The notes beneath the pieces are model-generated. The model was not told where the DNA came from. It searched no databases and worked only from the letters and a program-made list of their open reading frames with translations. A stretch of 64,000 nucleotides of DNA from Beijerinckia mobilis (GTDB lineage: Bacteria > Pseudomonadota > Alphaproteobacteria > Rhizobiales > Beijerinckiaceae). Made by a program: the position numbers and the translations under genes. Location: positions 265,120 to 329,119 of the forward strand of contig NZ_JQJH01000003.1 in NCBI RefSeq assembly GCF_000745425.1, in the 5' to 3' direction. Below, piece by piece: positions 27,504 through 35,266 of this stretch; the stretch's first letter is position 1, and every line of letters begins with the position of its first letter.

Positions 27504-30500
27504 GCGGGCTGCGCTATGCCGAGCTGCAGGTGACCTCGCATTTTAGCTTTCTGCGGGGGGCATCGTCTTGTGAGGAACTGTTCGCGACGGCGGCCACGAT
27601 GCAAATCGAGGCTCTTGCCATCGTGGACCGCAACTCGCTGGCCGGCATCGTGCGCGCTCATGAAGCGGCCAGGACGACGGGAGTCCGGCTGGTGGTCGGC
27701 TGCCGCCTCGATCTCAGCGACGGCACCTCGGTTCTGGTCTATCCGGTTGATCGACCGGCCTATGCGCGGCTTTGCCGTCTGCTCTCCCTCGGCAAGAGAC
27801 GCGCGGGCAAGGGCAGGTGCGACCTCGCCTGGGCGGATCTTGCCGCTTATGGCGAGGGCCTGATCGCTGTCCTCGTGCCGGATATGGCCGACGAGGATTG
27901 CGCGTTGCGGCTGCGACGCCTGCGTGAGACTTTCAATGACCGCGCCCATTTGGCGTTGACGTTGCGGCGCCGGCCGAACGACCAGCTCCGGCTCCATGAA
28001 CTGTCCAATCTCGCCGCGCATATGCGCGTGCCGACCATCGTCACCAACGACGTTCTCTTCCATGAGCCCGGCCGGCGCATCCTACAGGATGTCGTGACCT
28101 GTATCCGCCATAATGTCACGATCGACGCGCTGGGGGACCGGCGTGAGCGTCATGCGGATCGGTATCTGAAGCCGCCCGATGAAATGTATCGGCTGTTTGC
28201 GCGCTATCCCGAGGCGTTGGCGCGTACGGTCGCGATTGTCGAACGATGCCGTTTCTCACTCGACGAACTGGTCTATCAATATCCGGAAGAGCGTTCCGAT
28301 CCAACGCTGACACCGCAGGAGACATTGGAGAAACTGACCTGGGAGGGCGTGGCTTGGCGTTACCCGGAAGGTCACCCAGAGGAAGTTGACGAGACGCTCC
28401 GGCACGAACTGCGGCTGATCGGGAAGCTGAATTACGCACCGTATTTTCTGACGGTCCAGTCGATCGTCCGCTTCGCGCGGTCGCAAGACATTCTCTGCCA
28501 GGGCCGCGGCAGTGCCGCGAATTCTGCTGTCTGTTACGTACTCGGCATCACTTCGATCGACCCGGCAAGAAATGACCTGTTGTTCGAGCGCTTCATATCC
28601 GAGGAGCGCCGCGAACCACCTGACATTGATGTCGATTTCGAACATGAGCGGCGCGAGATCGTGATGCAATGGATCTTCGAACATTATGGCCGCGATCGTG
28701 CAGCTCTGTGTGCGACGGTGATCCGCTATCGCAGCAAGGGCGCGCTGCGGGATGTCGGCAAGACCCTGGGCCTGCCGGAAGATCTCATCAGGACGCTCGC
28801 CACCGAGACCCGGGGCCGTTCAAGAGAGGGGTTTGCGGAAGGTCTCACGGATGCGCAGATCGAGGCTCTGAATCTCAATTCAAAGGATCGCCGTTTGCGG
28901 CTCGCGCTCGATCTCGCCAGCCAGCTCATCGGTGCTCCGCGTCACCTGAGCCAGCATCCGGGCGGTTTCGTCCTGACCCATGACAGGCTTGACGATCTCG
29001 TTCCCATAGAGCCGGCCGCGATGCAGGACAGGCAGGTCATCGAATGGGACAAGGACGATATCGACGTAGTCCGCTGGATGAAGGTTGATGTTCTCGCGCT
29101 CGGCATGCTCAGCTGTATGAAACGCGGCCTCGATCTGCTTGCCAATCACAAAGGTATTAGGCTCGATCTTGCGACTATACCGGCTGAGGATCCGCGCACC
29201 TATGCGATGATCCGCAAGGCGGATACGCTCGGCACTTTCCAGATCGAGAGTCGGGCGCAGATGTCGATGCTCCCGCGGCTCAAGCCCAGAACCTATTATG
29301 ATCTCGTCATCCAGGTCGCGATCGTCCGGCCGGGCCCGATTCAGGGAGATATGGTCCACCCCTATCTGCGGCGGCGCGAAGGGCTGGAGCCGGTTCACTA
29401 TCCAAAACCCGAGCTTGAGAAAGTGCTCGGCAAAACCTTGGGCGTGCCGCTTTTCCAGGAACAGGCCATGCGCGTCGCGATCGAAGGCGCGGGCTTTACG
29501 CCGGGGGAAGCCGACAGGCTGCGCAAGTCAATGGCGACCTTCAAACATACAGGCGGTGTTTCCGCCTTCAGGGAAAAGCTGATCGCCGGTATGCTCGCCA
29601 ATGGTTACGAGCGTGATTTTGCCGAACAGACCGTCAGACAGCTTGAAGGATTCGGCTCTTATGGATTTCCGGAAAGCCATGCAGCATCTTTCGCGCTGCT
29701 GGCCTATGCCTCGGCCTGGATAAAGTGCTGGCATCCGGATGTCTTCTGCGCGGCGCTGTTGAATTCGCAGCCCATGGGCTTCTATGCGCCTGCCCAGATC
29801 GTGCGGGATGCGGAAGCCCATGGTGTCGAGGTCCGGCCGGTTTGTGTCAATGCCAGCCGTTGGGATTGTACGCTCGAGCCGCGCGATGCCGAGAATGATC
29901 GTTTTGCCGTGCGTCTTGGTCTCAGGATGGTGAAGGGGCTCGGCAATGCCGAGGCCGCGCGGCTCGTCATCAGCCGTGCAGACCGAGTCTTTCTCTCAGT
30001 GGCGGATCTCTGGCACCGGGCTGGCATAGCCTCGGCCGCGCTCGTGAAGCTTGCCGAGGCCGACGCCTTCAGACCGGCGCTTGGCCTCGCGCGGCGGCAA
30101 GCCTTGTGGGCGATCAAGGCATTGCGGGACGAGCCGCTTCCTCTTTTCGCCGCAGCGGCGAGAGCGCAGGAGCCTATCGCGGAACAGAACGAACCCTACG
30201 TGGCTCTAAAGCCAATGCTGGCAAGCAGCGAAGTCGTCGAGGACTACAATCATATCGGCCTGACATTGCGCCAGCACCCGGTCTCCTTTCTCCGGCCGGG
30301 TCTGCAGCGTCGAGGAATCCTTTCCTGCGCTGATGCTGTTACATCCCGCGACCGTCGCTGGGTCAAAGTGGCGGGTCTCGTGCTGGTGCGTCAACGGCCG
30401 GGCAGCGCGAAGGGCGTGATGTTCATCACGCTGGAAGACGAGACAGCCATTGCCAATCTCGTGGTCTGGACCAAAGTCTTTGAGACCTACCGCCGCATCG

Positions 30501-30769
30501 TGATCGGTGCCGGAATGATCAGTGTGTATGGACGCATTCAACGGGAAGGCGAGGTCGTGCATATCGTCGCCCATAGCCTTGTCGATCTGTCGGTAGAGCT
30601 CGCCGGAGTCGGCACCTGTGAAGACAATCCGCATTCACATGAACATCGCGACAAGGTCCATCATGCTGTGCCGGTACCTGATCCGGTGGGAGTTTCAAAG
30701 GTTATGACACTGACCCAACCCCATGGACCAAAAGACGGGATCAAGGTGAAGCCACGGGATTTTCGTTGA
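27500..30769 (+). CDS. dnaE2: Error-prone DNA polymerase III alpha-type DnaE2
   Basis: A 1089-residue C-family polymerase. The PHP domain begins [20 protein letters not shown]. The polymerase core shows [18 protein letters not shown] and [16 protein letters not shown] with the catalytic Asp pair. A C-terminal OB-fold ([18 protein letters not shown]) is present, while the replicative DnaE's extended tau-binding tail is absent, which with the length of about 1090 and the imuA-imuB neighbours identifies DnaE2. It performs damage-induced mutagenic synthesis. Translation is coupled to imuB by a 4-base overlap. Confidence 0.95.
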   Translation: MSGLRYAELQVTSHFSFLRGASSCEELFATAATMQIEALAIVDRNSLAGIVRAHEAARTTGVRLVVGCRLDLSDGTSVLVYPVDRPAYARLCRLLSLGKRRAGKGRCDLAWADLAAYGEGLIAVLVPDMADEDCALRLRRLRETFNDRAHLALTLRRRPNDQLRLHELSNLAAHMRVPTIVTNDVLFHEPGRRILQDVVTCIRHNVTIDALGDRRERHADRYLKPPDEMYRLFARYPEALARTVAIVERCRFSLDELVYQYPEERSDPTLTPQETLEKLTWEGVAWRYPEGHPEEVDETLRHELRLIGKLNYAPYFLTVQSIVRFARSQDILCQGRGSAANSAVCYVLGITSIDPARNDLLFERFISEERREPPDIDVDFEHERREIVMQWIFEHYGRDRAALCATVIRYRSKGALRDVGKTLGLPEDLIRTLATETRGRSREGFAEGLTDAQIEALNLNSKDRRLRLALDLASQLIGAPRHLSQHPGGFVLTHDRLDDLVPIEPAAMQDRQVIEWDKDDIDVVRWMKVDVLALGMLSCMKRGLDLLANHKGIRLDLATIPAEDPRTYAMIRKADTLGTFQIESRAQMSMLPRLKPRTYYDLVIQVAIVRPGPIQGDMVHPYLRRREGLEPVHYPKPELEKVLGKTLGVPLFQEQAMRVAIEGAGFTPGEADRLRKSMATFKHTGGVSAFREKLIAGMLANGYERDFAEQTVRQLEGFGSYGFPESHAASFALLAYASAWIKCWHPDVFCAALLNSQPMGFYAPAQIVRDAEAHGVEVRPVCVNASRWDCTLEPRDAENDRFAVRLGLRMVKGLGNAEAARLVISRADRVFLSVADLWHRAGIASAALVKLAEADAFRPALGLARRQALWAIKALRDEPLPLFAAAARAQEPIAEQNEPYVALKPMLASSEVVEDYNHIGLTLRQHPVSFLRPGLQRRGILSCADAVTSRDRRWVKVAGLVLVRQRPGSAKGVMFITLEDETAIANLVVWTKVFETYRRIVIGAGMISVYGRIQREGEVVHIVAHSLVDLSVELAGVGTCEDNPHSHEHRDKVHHAVPVPDPVGVSKVMTLTQPHGPKDGIKVKPRDFR

Positions 30770-30860
30770 CACACAGAGCAATGAGGTGACGCTTGAAATT
30801 TGGACAGGGCGTCTCGCTCATTCCATCCACTCCTCTGGGCGGGATGACGACGATAGACAG

Positions 30861-30944
30861 AGCTATGGCGCGGAATTCAAGGCCAAAGTCGCGAAGGACG
30901 CGAGGCGTGACGACCTGAAGCTGGAGGAATTGGCAACCAGGTGA
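30861..30944 (+). pseudogene. Remnant of IS3-family transposase OrfA
   Basis: The + strand reads SYGAEFKAKVAKDARRDDLK then LEELATR and a stop at 30942-30944. This matches the N-terminal helix-turn-helix start of IS3-group OrfA proteins (typically RYSAEFKAKVALEAL...LAELA). Nothing of OrfB or the terminal repeats is left. It marks old insertion activity at the left edge of the tRNA-Thr island. Confidence 0.65.
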
Positions 30945-31018
30945 GACTACCTTACCGCTCCCGATCACATCAAAACGCTGCTGTCAATTTGCAAGAATTC
31001 CTGTCTCCAATACAGTCA

Positions 31019-31046
31019 ATCCGGCAAATACGAGTACCTGCCGGAT
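31019..31046. repeat. 8-bp inverted repeat
   Basis: ATCCGGCA / TGCCGGAT with a 12-base spacer, about 145 bases past the stop of the pore-forming gene. There is no T run on either side, so it is not a clear terminator. Confidence 0.4.
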
Positions 31047-31189
31047 CAAAAATTCTTCAATCAGTCAATTGATTGTGAATAGTTCGCGGATGGTGTACAT
31101 CCCTCCATTCTTACAAAAGACGATGGATTGGCATCAAGGAAGCTGCCGCCGAAGCTGCTCTCCTTCCATTGAGCCTAGCCGCAATGGTC

Positions 31190-32038
31190 TCAGGCAGCGA
31201 TTGCAGAAGGCAGGAAGCTGCTGGATGTGGCCATCGGCTCTTGGAGCTCCTGCTGCGGCTGCAACGAGGTCTCTTTCGTGTCCACATTATAGGATATGCC
31301 CTGGCTTCCGGCAAAAACCCCTTGGGCCTGCGTCACGACGCCATTACCAGAGATCTTATAATTGGATGTGTCGATGATATTATGGGTCTGGCAATCAGAA
31401 ATGACCTGTTGGATCGGAATGAACCAGAGCCAGTGATAGTCATTGGGATTGAGGGCGACTTTGTGTTCGAACCATATGGCGACATGACCGATCAAGCTGA
31501 CGTCGCAGCTCCATTTGATATTGTAATCTTGAACGGTAATGATCATTTTGGCTTCGAACAGGCTATGGGCGGCGACATTGAAAGGCTGGTCGACGCTCCA
31601 GGTCTTGGATTTGTCATAGCTTGCGCCTTGCGTCGATGACAGCGAGACATCCACTGTCGTCGTGCTCGATATTTCCGCAATCTCCGGCAACCCCGCTTGA
31701 ATGGTGATGCTTTCCGAAATGGAAATACTTTCTGTCACTGACCAGGTGAAATTGCGCTGAACGGTCTCGGACTGATTATAGGTAAATGTCTGTTCCAGCG
31801 ACGAATCATTGCGATAAGTTGTTATAACCGACGTGAGCTGTTTCGGTTTTGGCAGGGGAGAACCGGTGTCATAGGAGATCGTTTGGGCGGCCGCGGTCGT
31901 TTGATAACCATGATAGGCATTCAGTTCACTATGATCCGAGTAGCGTGTACTGGATGTAAACCGACATTTCCCGCCACCATGCTGGTGGACCATCCAATTG
32001 CCCCATGCATCGGTAATTTCCTGAAGACTCCGTGCCAT
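31190..32038 (-). CDS. Aerolysin-like (ETX/MTX2 family) beta-pore-forming protein
   Basis: A 282-residue protein with the composition and pattern of the ETX/MTX2 group. A long Ser/Thr-rich alternating beta region runs from about 79 (SSLEQTFTYNQSETVQRNFT) through WSVTESISISESITIQAG to SSTTTVDVSLSSTQGASYDK and KTWSVDQPFNVAAHSLFEAK at about 164, then an IKWSCDVSLIGHVAIWF strand. In known members the Ser/Thr amphipathic stretch becomes the transmembrane beta-hairpin of the oligomeric pore. The N-terminal 60 residues contain Gly/His/Tyr-rich sequence and could bind a receptor. I see no signal peptide, so release may need lysis. GGAG sits eight bases before the ATG. The target is unknown. Confidence 0.75.
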   Translation of the reverse strand: MARSLQEITDAWGNWMVHQHGGGKCRFTSSTRYSDHSELNAYHGYQTTAAAQTISYDTGSPLPKPKQLTSVITTYRNDSSLEQTFTYNQSETVQRNFTWSVTESISISESITIQAGLPEIAEISSTTTVDVSLSSTQGASYDKSKTWSVDQPFNVAAHSLFEAKMIITVQDYNIKWSCDVSLIGHVAIWFEHKVALNPNDYHWLWFIPIQQVISDCQTHNIIDTSNYKISGNGVVTQAQGVFAGSQGISYNVDTKETSLQPQQELQEPMATSSSFLPSAIAA

Positions 32039-32102
32039 GGCATTTTCTCCATATGTTATCGTGCATGCTTTATGTAGAATGCATGTCTGTCATCAGAATA
32101 AT

Positions 32103-32336
32103 TTAGAGATTGTAACACTGGCCGGCGGCGTTCGACCAGGATTTGCCATGAGATTTGACAGTGCAATTATGCCGATCCCGATGGCTCAGGACTTTTCCTG
32201 TGCATTTTCGTGCGCTCCAGCATGTCTGTGTGGCTGCATCGGCTTTTTCCGCCATTGAAGCGGTAAAAGACAGACATAAACAGGCAATGGCCATCCCTTT
32301 GGCAATGTTCATCCGCAGTTCTGCAGTCGATTTCAT
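32103..32336 (-). CDS. Small secreted protein with four cysteines in the mature part
   Basis: A 77-residue precursor. A charged N-terminus (MKSTAELRMNIAKG) and hydrophobic core (MAIACLCLSFTASMAEKADA) form a signal peptide with a likely Ala-x-Ala cleavage at ADA. The mature part, of about 43 residues, is basic and contains four cysteines (TCWSARKC, HNC, QCYNL), likely two disulfides. AAGG stands upstream at about eight bases. It precedes the pore-forming gene on the same strand by 64 bases, so the two may be co-expressed. The family is not recognised. An overlapping frame on the same strand (32167-32568) is less gene-like. Confidence 0.55.
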   Translation of the reverse strand: MKSTAELRMNIAKGMAIACLCLSFTASMAEKADAATQTCWSARKCTGKVLSHRDRHNCTVKSHGKSWSNAAGQCYNL

Positions 32337-32885
32337 AGACATAGACCTTATCGAGAGGAAAATTGACGAATGCCGCGGCATCCTGGAAACCGGGCAGCCA
32401 ATCGTTATATATAATTATTAAATAAGCAACAGAGATTTGCAGGCTGATGAATAAGCCCAAGGCCTGACGCCAGAAGTGCATCATTTTATTTTGAATGGGA
32501 GGATGATCTGCGGGATAAGTGCTGCGTGGGAATCTCACGACGGAATCGGGGTCCGCCCATATCATCAAGCGATATTGAGAGCGCGGGCTAGGTAAATTAA
32601 CCAGGTGGTATCTTTAAAAACTGACGCGTTAAGAGGTCGATCCGGCTGGTGGTGCAGACCATCGGTATCGCCAGTGTCGAGGCTGCCATCACGCTCGTTG
32701 TCGTGGACGACAACAGGATCCTGGATGTGTTTCGACAGGGGAATTGCGTCCGCAGAAGGCCCGAGATATAGCTTGTGAAACAGCCAGTAAAGGCTCGATC
32801 AAAGGCATTTGCCAGAAACTTCGTGTATCCGTTGTGGATCAGGCTGCCGCAGCCGCACGATGGAGGTTTTGCTGATCCGGACTTT
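32337..32885. other. Degenerate accessory DNA
   Basis: About 550 bases without a supported gene. Short open stretches read like broken coding sequence, for example VVVDDNRILDVFRQGN on + near 32700, ending in a stop. It forms part of the island between dnaE2 and tRNA-Thr. Confidence 0.35.
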
Positions 32886-33146
32886 TTATGACACGAAGAA
32901 TTTTAGATAAGCCAAAGAAAACGCGACGCCCACGATCTCTATACAAAAAGGCACGGCTACAATACCCGCTGACTTGTGGGACCATAGCAATCCTAGATAG
33001 TCGTGGGCTGAAGCACTCAGGAAGATTCCGACAAGAATTATGCTCGCGACGAACATCGCTGTTGCCGTTAGGGCAGTAAGAAACCAAAGAATAACCAGTG
33101 CCGCGCTCAGCCCGATTTTCGCAGCGATCGTCGATAATCGGTTCAC
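32886..33146 (-). CDS. Small membrane protein, unknown
   Basis: An 86-residue frame with two or three hydrophobic segments (AALVILWFLTALTATAMFVA, IILVGIFLSASA, AVPFCIEIVGVAFSLAYL). It starts with GTG, with GAGGAA seven bases upstream. It lies 62 bases from tRNA-Thr at the island edge. No family is recognised. The hydrophobic pattern and ribosome site argue for a real gene. Confidence 0.5.
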   Translation of the reverse strand: MNRLSTIAAKIGLSAALVILWFLTALTATAMFVASIILVGIFLSASAHDYLGLLWSHKSAGIVAVPFCIEIVGVAFSLAYLKFFVS

Positions 33147-33207
33147 GGTTGCTTCCTCAACCGGAGGCCTGGGTCTTCCCCTATCCTCGACAAAGCCGTT
33201 GGCTTAA

Positions 33208-33283
33208 TGGTGCCGGTTGCAGGAGTCGAACCCGCGACCTACTGATTACAAATCAGTTGCTCTACCAACTGAGCTAAACCGGC
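33208..33283 (-). tRNA. tRNA-Thr (anticodon TGT)
   Basis: On the minus strand a 76-base cloverleaf: acceptor GCCGGTT, D-arm TAGCTCAGTTGGTAGAGC, anticodon arm ACTGATTTGTAATCAGT, T-arm GGTTCGACTCC, CCA encoded. The 3' end (33208) faces the accessory island, the usual side for integrase attachment. Confidence 0.96.
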
Positions 33284-33526
33284 AGAAAGCTTTTAATGTC
33301 TCAAAAATCCGTTTCCTGCTTAGCGCGGAAACGGCGATTTGTCGCTGGATTCTATCCGTCTGCTAAAGAAAATTCTAGCATCGTCTTTTGGGCTCTTCAA
33401 TGCCTCGCTCGTGTTCGCGTGTTTGATCCGGCAGTGATCAGAGCCTGAGGGCTGCACCAGGATCGCGGATCAGCACGCTTGTTGAAACAGGCGATCCACA
33501 CCTGGTGCTATCGATATCGTCAATCT

Positions 33527-34537
33527 TCAGGTTACGCGAGGCTGATCGCTGAACTGGCCGGCCTTGCGAAACCGATAAAGATAGGTCGGTACGATGGTCT
33601 CGAAGGATTCCGGTTCGAGACCGAAGGCCTGCAAGCTCCGTCCTTCGGCCTTGGCTTCTTCCGAGACGATATTGTCGCGGCGCAGCAATTCGACCTGATC
33701 GCGTGTCAGGGAGAAGGTCGACGGGAATAAACCAAGGGACAAGGCTTCGGCGATTTCGGTTCCGAACGCCACGAGTTTGGCGAGGGGGAAGGGGATCGGC
33801 AGCAGCAATCTCTGCCGTTCTATCGTGGCGAGAATAAATTCCATGATCTCGCGCATGCTGCGGATTTCCGGGCCGCCCAACTCGTAAATGGTGCCCGTCT
33901 TGACGTTACCATTCAAAGAGCCAGCGACCGCTTTCGCCACATCTCCCACGAAGACCGGCTGAAGTTTTGTCTTGCCCCCGCCGATGAGGGGCAGGGCCGG
34001 GGAGATGCGCGCCATGGCCGCGAATCGATTGAAGAAATCATCCTCGGGGCCAAAGACAACCGACGGACGCAGGATGATGCCTTCGGGCAGGATGTCGCGA
34101 ATCGCCGCCTCGCCCTCTGCTTTGGTGCGCGCATAGATCGATGACGCCTTCGGATCCGCGCCAATGGCGGAAATATGGACGAATTTCTGGATCCCGGCCG
34201 CGCGAACCCCTTCAGCCACGGAGCGAGCGCCGGCAGCCTGAATCGTGGTGAATTTCTGCTTACCAGACGGCTTCATCAGGCCGACGAGATTGACGGCGGC
34301 GTCCGAGTCACGCAGGGCCGAGGCAATGGATTCGGGATAGCGCAGATTGGCCTGAACGGCATGGATCTGGCCGACTTGGCCCAACGGCTGCAAGTGAAAG
34401 GCGAGATCAGGCCGGCGAGCTGCCACACGGACACGCCATCCATCCCGCGCCAGGGCGCGCACCACGTGGCGCCCAATAAAACCCGAGCCGCCGAAAACCG
34501 TGACCAACCGGCCCGTCTTGACCAATGCGTCTGTCAT
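33527..34537 (-). CDS. NDUFA9-like NAD(P)-binding epimerase family protein
   Basis: A 336-residue atypical short-chain dehydrogenase. The N-terminal Rossmann motif is VTVFGGSGFIGRHVVRAL, followed by VRVAARRP, NLVGLMKPSGKQKF and the FVHISAIGADPKASSIYART segment in place of the catalytic Tyr region. This pattern matches the complex I NDUFA9 subfamily, found in alphaproteobacteria as an accessory protein or a quinone-linked dehydrogenase. It lies alone between two tRNA genes, far from nuo genes, so a structural complex I role is inference. Confidence 0.85.
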   Translation of the reverse strand: MTDALVKTGRLVTVFGGSGFIGRHVVRALARDGWRVRVAARRPDLAFHLQPLGQVGQIHAVQANLRYPESIASALRDSDAAVNLVGLMKPSGKQKFTTIQAAGARSVAEGVRAAGIQKFVHISAIGADPKASSIYARTKAEGEAAIRDILPEGIILRPSVVFGPEDDFFNRFAAMARISPALPLIGGGKTKLQPVFVGDVAKAVAGSLNGNVKTGTIYELGGPEIRSMREIMEFILATIERQRLLLPIPFPLAKLVAFGTEIAEALSLGLFPSTFSLTRDQVELLRRDNIVSEEAKAEGRSLQAFGLEPESFETIVPTYLYRFRKAGQFSDQPRVT

Positions 34538-34771
34538 TATCCGTGCCTCTGGAAAAATCCGATCCTAGCCCTTCTACAATATTGATTGTAGGAGCGGGAC
34601 CCCTTTTTAGAAGCGTTCCGCCCATCTTGATGAAGGGAATGTGATCAAGAGCGCCGCGTCTCAATCCTGCGGCACGGCCTCCTGTAAGAGAGCCTGTGCA
34701 GTTTGTCATTACCCTGAAGGAAGGAGAAAGGACGCCGCAGAAATGAATCGGCGCATTTCCCGGCTTTCGCA

Positions 34772-34801
34772 TTGACAAGCCATATGTGCTGCCCGTATCA
34801 G
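34772..34801 (+). promoter_or_regulatory. Candidate sigma-70 promoter of tRNA-Leu
   Basis: TTGACA at 34772-34777 and TATCAG at 34796-34801 are separated by 18 bases, and the tRNA begins 11 bases downstream. The -35 is perfect; the -10 has 4 of 6 consensus bases. Confidence 0.5.
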
Positions 34802-34811
34802 AAAGCCGCCT

Positions 34812-34896
34812 GCCCTGGTGGCGGAATTGGTAGACGCGCTGGTTTCAGGTACCAGTGGGTAACACCGTGGAGGTTCGAGTCCTCTCCAGGGCACCA
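34812..34896 (+). tRNA. tRNA-Leu (anticodon CAG)
   Basis: An 85-base class II tRNA with a long variable arm (TGGGTAACACCG region). Acceptor GCCCTGG pairs with CCAGGGC, the anticodon stem CTGGT/ACCAG has loop TTCAGGT, the T-arm holds GGTTCGAGTCC, and CCA is encoded. The sulfatase/peptidase block lies beyond its 3' end. Confidence 0.95.
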
Positions 34897-35266
34897 ATGG
34901 CGTTCTTGCCATTTATTTTATTGTCATTTTGGGGATTTTTGCCCGTACCTAGAGAAATGGTGCGGGATTGACGCATTGCTCGCCATGGGCTTGTCCAATC
35001 CCTCTCGGACGCTCTTTCTGTGCTCAACCACGCTGACGGGATGCGCAACGAGTCTGCCGTCGTCCAAAGCGAAATCATCGTGGGATCGGCTTCCGCGCCG
35101 CCGCTTTGGGCCTATCCGGTCTCAGCCTGCTCGATGCGTTGATCACATGGCTGGCGGACGTCATGATGAGCAACCGTCATGACGTCTGCGTGATATCCTT
35201 GATTTCAGCGAGATGGTCCGGCGCAACCATTAAAGAGACAGACCTCTGTCCCTGATGGTTAGGCAA
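34897..35266. other. Gap between tRNA-Leu and the first arylsulfatase
   Basis: 370 bases with no supported gene. It contains the perfect inverted repeat at 35157-35186. No integrase fragment or copy of the tRNA 3' end was seen. Confidence 0.35.
35157..35186. repeat. Perfect 10-bp inverted repeat
   Basis: GACGTCATGA and TCATGACGTC flank a 10-base spacer. The site is about 80 bases past the stop of the reverse-strand arylsulfatase. There is no T run in either direction, so it may be a protein-binding site or an RNA stem rather than a standard terminator. Confidence 0.5.

Noticed and set aside
32167..32568. 133-codon reverse frame overlapping the small secreted protein
   Set aside because: It shares DNA with a frame that has a clear signal peptide and better start. 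Its second half is the shadow of that gene.
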